A DNA stretch of 7,454 nucleotides from Elusimicrobia bacterium RIFCSPHIGHO2_02_FULL_57_9 (GTDB lineage: Bacteria > Elusimicrobiota > Elusimicrobia > UBA1565 > UBA9628), in contig MGUO01000118.1 of NCBI GenBank assembly GCA_001800015.1, positions 1-7,454 of the forward strand, written 5' to 3'. Below, in pieces: positions 6,767 to 7,454 of the stretch (position 1 is the stretch's first letter; each line of letters begins with the position of its first letter). The position numbers and the translations under genes are program-made. The notes beneath the pieces are model-generated. The model was not told the DNA's origin. It worked only from the letters and a program-made list of their open reading frames with translations, and did no database searches.

Positions 6767-7195
6767 ATGGACAAGACCATTACCCTCGAGATGACGACGC
6801 CGGACAAGGTGGCCTTTTGCGCTCAGGTGGAATTCGTGGTATTGCCGGCATGGCAAGGCGAAATGGGAATTTTGCCAGACCACGCGCCCTTCTTGGTGCA
6901 GCTTAAACCAGGCGAAGTCCGCGTCACGGCAAAGGGCCAGGTCGGGCGCTTCGCGGTCTCCGGTGGGTTCGCCGAGGTTAAGAAAAACAAGATTTCTCTC
7001 TTTGCCGAGACTGCTGAAATGGCCGAGCAAATCGACGCCGAGCGTTCGCGCCAATCCCTGGAAAAAGCTCAGGCCGAGGTCGTGCGCAAAGACATCGATC
7101 CGCTGACCCTGGCCGCGGCCGAAGCCGCCATACGTCGCGCCCAAGTGCGCCTCTTGGTTGCCGAGCGCCGCCATAGAAAGGGCGGCATGCCGTAG
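6767..7195 (+). CDS. atpC: F1 ATP synthase subunit epsilon
   Basis: Epsilon binds gamma and the c-ring and, through its C-terminal helices, can inhibit ATP hydrolysis. The 142 residues fit the family (about 130-140). The N-terminal beta-sandwich shows VVLPAWQGEMGILPDHAPFL at about 24-43, and VSGGFAEV follows at 64-71. The C-terminal helical hairpin spans about 84-138, so the inhibitory domain is present. IDAER at 89-93 resembles the IDxxRA nucleotide-binding motif of ATP-sensing epsilon subunits, with Ser in place of the final Ala. No convincing Shine-Dalgarno sequence is seen in the 6-nt gap (GTTTTT), so translation is probably coupled to atpD. It is the last ATP synthase gene here; the stop is TAG. 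Confidence 0.95.
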   Translation: MDKTITLEMTTPDKVAFCAQVEFVVLPAWQGEMGILPDHAPFLVQLKPGEVRVTAKGQVGRFAVSGGFAEVKKNKISLFAETAEMAEQIDAERSRQSLEKAQAEVVRKDIDPLTLAAAEAAIRRAQVRLLVAERRHRKGGMP

Positions 7196-7202
7196 AATTT
7201 AA

Positions 7203-7208
7203 TATAAT
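7203..7208 (+). promoter_or_regulatory. Possible -10 promoter element (TATAAT)
   Basis: A perfect TATAAT lies in a short AT-rich patch between the atpC stop and the next gene. No TTGACA-like -35 box is found about 17 nt upstream (the sequence at 7180-7185 is GGGCGG), and there is no extended -10 TG. If used, transcription would begin near 7215-7217, right at the ATG at 7217, giving a leaderless or nearly leaderless mRNA. A chance match in AT-rich sequence is the alternative. Confidence 0.3.
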
Positions 7209-7216
7209 GCCGTTGC

Positions 7217-7454
7217 ATGACAGCCCTACTGCTTGTTTTTACCCTTTCCTCAGTAAGCCCATCCTGGGCGCAAGATAAAAAGCCGCTAGCCGAGCGAGTC
7301 CGGCCCAATGTCGACCTTATTGGCGCGGAAAGGCCGTATTGGCTTAAGATATATGACCCGATTCCTCATAGCGAAGAGTGGACGCTTAATTTAAAAGTTA
7401 GAAATCTGAAGAAGGGCTTGCCCAGGATTCTTAAGATTTTTGAAAATAGCGGGG
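7217..7454 (+). CDS. Unrecognised exported protein, N-terminal part (cut by window edge)
   Basis: An open frame of 79 codons runs from the ATG at 7217 to the window end without a stop. It begins with a likely Sec signal peptide: a hydrophobic stretch MTALLLVFTLSSVSPSWA (1-18), with probable cleavage after S-W-A before Gln19-Asp20. The hydrophobic start has no Lys or Arg before the core, which is slightly atypical. The mature part that follows is charged and mixed (KKPLAERVRPNVDL, then WLKIYDPIP). No domain is recognisable in this fragment. An in-frame stop at 7205-7207 rules out starts further upstream. No Shine-Dalgarno sequence is evident. An overlapping frame from the ATG at 7207 stops early, after 23 codons, and is less likely. 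It may be co-transcribed with the ATP synthase genes or begin a new unit from the TATAAT just upstream. Confidence 0.6.
   Translation, partial: MTALLLVFTLSSVSPSWAQDKKPLAERVRPNVDLIGAERPYWLKIYDPIPHSEEWTLNLKVRNLKKGLPRILKIFENSG

Noticed and set aside
6389..7174. 261-codon antisense open frame across atpD and atpC
   Set aside because: It mirrors two certain genes, contains no recognisable motif, and is explained by codon bias of the + strand genes.
7167..7186. Inverted repeat GCCGCC / GGCGGC near the end of atpC as an intrinsic terminator
   Set aside because: The stem is only 6 bp with an 8-nt loop, lies within the coding sequence, and is not followed directly by a T-run.

Overview
The window holds most of a bacterial F1Fo ATP synthase operon, read entirely on the + strand. 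The order is atpF (b), atpH (delta), atpA (alpha), an unrecognised small exported-looking protein, an HldD-like sugar epimerase, atpG (gamma), a PilZ-domain protein, atpD (beta) and atpC (epsilon). A further signal-peptide protein follows and runs off the right edge. The genes for the a and c subunits (atpB, atpE) are not visible and probably lie just left of the window.

The host looks like a Gram-negative bacterium with moderately high GC. It has a single b subunit rather than a b/b' pair, separate b and delta genes, and an epimerase of the ADP-heptose (LPS core) type. The phylum cannot be fixed from sequence reading alone. A lineage such as Elusimicrobiota is a guess, not a finding.

Layout: positions 1-89 are a leader or intercistronic region with a perfect 18-bp palindrome at 9-46, too strong to be chance. 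Positions 90-2710 are atpF-atpH-atpA, tightly packed. Positions 2707-4058 are two genes foreign to the usual ATP synthase operon, coupled to atpA by an ATGA overlap and to each other by a TAATG overlap. atpG follows after 1 nt. The PilZ gene (4970-5305) separates atpG from atpD. atpD and atpC are 6 nt apart. A TATAAT hexamer and a new, partial secreted-protein gene close the window.

The canonical bacterial order is atpF-H-A-G-D-C. Here atpG is flanked on both sides by extra genes, yet all spacings remain operon-like, so co-transcription is likely. The ATP synthase subunits carry intact catalytic and structural motifs and should make a normal F1 head and peripheral stalk. The most noteworthy point is that a predicted c-di-GMP receptor with both PilZ motifs intact, an LPS-heptose-type epimerase and an uncharacterised exported protein are built into the operon. 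This could link energy conversion to envelope or lifestyle control, or it could be simple co-expression. No RNA genes, mobile elements or CRISPR arrays were seen, and no gene-free stretch exceeds 300 bases.
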